64,000 nucleotides of DNA from Embiotoca jacksoni (taxonomy: Eukaryota; Chordata; Actinopteri; Embiotocidae). The position numbers were made by a program, and so were the translations under genes. This document shows positions 61,964 to 64,000 of this stretch, in pieces. Under the pieces are notes generated by a model. It was not told the DNA's origin. It was given only the letters and a program-made list of their open reading frames with translations, and searched no databases. The stretch lies in the NCBI GenBank assembly GCA_022577435.1, contig JAKOON010000013.1, forward strand, positions 4,561,001 through 4,625,000, in the 5' to 3' direction. How positions within the stretch are numbered: the first letter of the stretch is position 1; every line of letters begins with the position of its first letter.

Positions 61964-62295
61964 TGCGTGCGTGTGCTTGTTGCAGACTGTTGTGTGTGCG
62001 TGCGTGCGTGCGCTGCATGTTTGTCCAAGTAAATGTCAGACCATGCCACCAGACATTGAGTGATGATGTGAGCTGCAGATCAGGGCCGGTTCTGGACTGA
62101 TTGGGCTGCTCTTTTCTCAGGGGATGCAGGCTGAATTGCTTTCTCTCTGTCTGTGTCTCTCTAACGCCCCCACCCATGTCATCATGTTCCTTCATTTTTA
62201 TGTTTTTTTTTTTCCAGTCCCCTCCCTCACTTCTCTGCAAACAAAAGATTGATTTGAGCATAGATCTTAAAAACCCTTTTCACCAGCCGAATTGA

Positions 62296-62300
<5 letters not shown>

Positions 62301-62363
<63 letters not shown>
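62301..62363. repeat. (TG)n microsatellite
   Basis: A 63-bp array in camk2 intron 2, about 110 bp before a compound CT/GT array. Confidence 0.97.
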
Positions 62364-62366
<3 letters not shown>

Positions 62367-62468
62367 AGTGTGTTGTGTGGAGGGCTGCGTTGGCAGTGGT
62401 CCAGAGCTAGTAACCCGGCAACAGCAGGGGTGAAACTCCTCATCCCATAGGCTGTCTGGCAGAGACCA

Positions 62469-62471
<3 letters not shown>

Positions 62472-62563
<92 letters not shown>
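62472..62563. repeat. Compound (CT)n(GT)n microsatellite
   Basis: A 63-bp polypurine/polypyrimidine CT array runs straight into a 29-bp GT array. Such tracts can form triplex and Z-DNA respectively. Confidence 0.97.
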
Positions 62564-62564
<1 letters not shown>

Positions 62565-64000
62565 CTTTTCATCGTGGCCACAGTTACCACACAAACACAC
62601 ATACAGACGACTGCCCTTTTCTCACTTACAACACAAACACAGTTGCACACATTGTTTGTGTGCAACACTTTACTGTATGCACGACGAAGCCTGTCTGTTC
62701 ACAGTGTCACGTTGTGAAACGCAAGCGCACATTAGTCTCTCCTTCAGTGCACAATGTCCCTAATCAGAGCTGAAATGTGCTGCGAGGGTGTTTTTCCACA
62801 CAAGAACCTTGGTATGTGTGTGTCTGAACCTCACAAACAAAGTAAATTCCGGTTTGTTCTTACAACTTATTTTAATACTTTAGGCCACTTTTTTTTTTTA
62901 GGTCATTGCAACATTATACTCACCAAGGTAACTACCGAATTCTGGGAATGCAGAGAAGTTGCGGTCGGAAAGACGAGTAATCGGACAGCTTGCGAACAAA
63001 CCCCGAGGTTCGCCAAATGGGTTTGAAATGTAAAACAAAGGCAAATGGTACAATTATCACTCAAACCGTTGTTGTCGACACAATTTACAGACCGACTTCA
63101 TGGTTCAACTTTGACCCGCCATGTTTCCCACCTTTAGTTATCTGCACATACTCAGATTTTGTCAGTCGTTCTCAGTATGTTCCTCCATTACGTTTGAGAC
63201 ACCGAGATAAGCCTACAACATAATAGATGAACTGTCAGTTGCAAACATGCATGGCGGTCTCGTTGGTTAATGTCAGCCTCGTGTCTCAACAGCAGAGCGG
63301 TTGAGCTCTTTGCCTCGACATTCCCCAAAGGTGCAACAAGATCGCCGTGTGCTTCTCAATGGCAGAAATGTCATAACATTTGCATGCAACTCCTTTCTTG
63401 TTGTTTTTGACACCTTCACAGCTTCAAACCAAAACTAGCAACGTACTTGTGCGCGAGCGTGCGCGAGCCCTCAAGAATTTGCGATTTTATCAACACTTTG
63501 CAAGCAACGATGATCTGTGAAATGGGAAGTTGCACATATGATCTTGAATTAAAGAAGAGCTAAGAAAAATTTCGGGCCCCTGTTTTACCTCAAAATGAAA
63601 TGGTTTACATGATGTGGCTTTTACTGTGCCCTTGTTTACAACATTGCCCAGTAATCTGATTGCTTGTCCCTTTCCCTATCAAACATAGTTTAAGCGATGT
63701 CCCCCGTGTTCGCAGTATCTTTTAGCATAATTTCCTAATGAATTCATGGCCAAAAACATTGAAAGGCTGCACAGCCCGAATCTAAAACTTGTCTGCATTT
63801 ACAGTAAATCTTTCCACGCGCACAAACATCAAAACATCTACGTAGCCCAACACATACATCATCCTGATAGTTACTGCAGTGCCGCAGCTGGAGGTCCAGT
63901 AACTCGCTGTTTTGATCTCCCGGCAGCTGCAAATGAACTGTACATGTAGTCTGATGTCTGCTTGTGAACTTGTTGTTGTTTACAACAGCACATCAGTTTT

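Larger units (their letters stand above)
60289..64000. other. camk2g: camk2 intron 2 (5' part)
   Basis: The intron runs to the window edge with no further camk2 exon seen. It carries a CTG run, two dispersed repeats (60955-61120 and 61215-61420) and a cluster of dinucleotide arrays between 61.9 and 62.6 kb. Confidence 0.75.

Overview
The window is vertebrate nuclear DNA from a teleost fish, most likely a percomorph. Genes are split by GT-AG introns and coding density is low. Long (TG)n/(CA)n microsatellites are frequent, and several dispersed repeats are of kinds I recognise from memory in spiny-rayed fish genomes. There is no operon-like layout, CRISPR array or tRNA/rRNA gene that I can see.

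Layout. (1) 0.6-14.2 kb, minus strand: a complete hhat (Hedgehog acyltransferase) gene of 11 coding exons, with a candidate 5' exon and an RFX-type X-box near 14.9 kb. (2) 17.0-19.8 kb, minus: complete myoz1 (calsarcin-2) in five coding exons, with a candidate non-coding first exon and TATA-like box near 21.4 kb and a perfect MEF2 site at 21.8 kb. (3) 27.1-36.1 kb, minus: complete synpo2l in four coding exons, a PDZ protein of the muscle Z-disc. (4) 39.1-41.8 kb, minus: four short putative exons whose splice phases join into one 202-residue reading frame that I do not recognise; this is the best candidate for something undescribed. (5) 45.8-48.4 kb, plus: a complete arylsulfatase I/J-type gene in three exons. 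(6) 59.05 kb to the window end, plus: the first two coding exons of a CaM kinase II gene, most like camk2g. The remainder is introns, microsatellites and degenerate repeats.

All exon limits were placed by hand from splice sites and reading phase. The summed coding lengths divide by three for hhat (522 aa), myoz1 (314 aa), synpo2l (1187 aa) and the sulfatase (572 aa), which supports the models.

How the genes relate. myoz1 and synpo2l are adjacent, co-oriented striated-muscle Z-disc genes, as in the human 10q22 block that also carries CAMK2G. The human 5q32-33 and 4q26 blocks carry related sets (ARSI-CAMK2A-SYNPO-MYOZ3 and ARSJ-CAMK2D-SYNPO2-MYOZ2). This window looks like the fish 10q22-type block with a sulfatase member still present that I do not know of in the human 10q22 block. 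hhat lies on the far side of myoz1; its human counterpart is on chromosome 1, so that adjacency is probably specific to fish.
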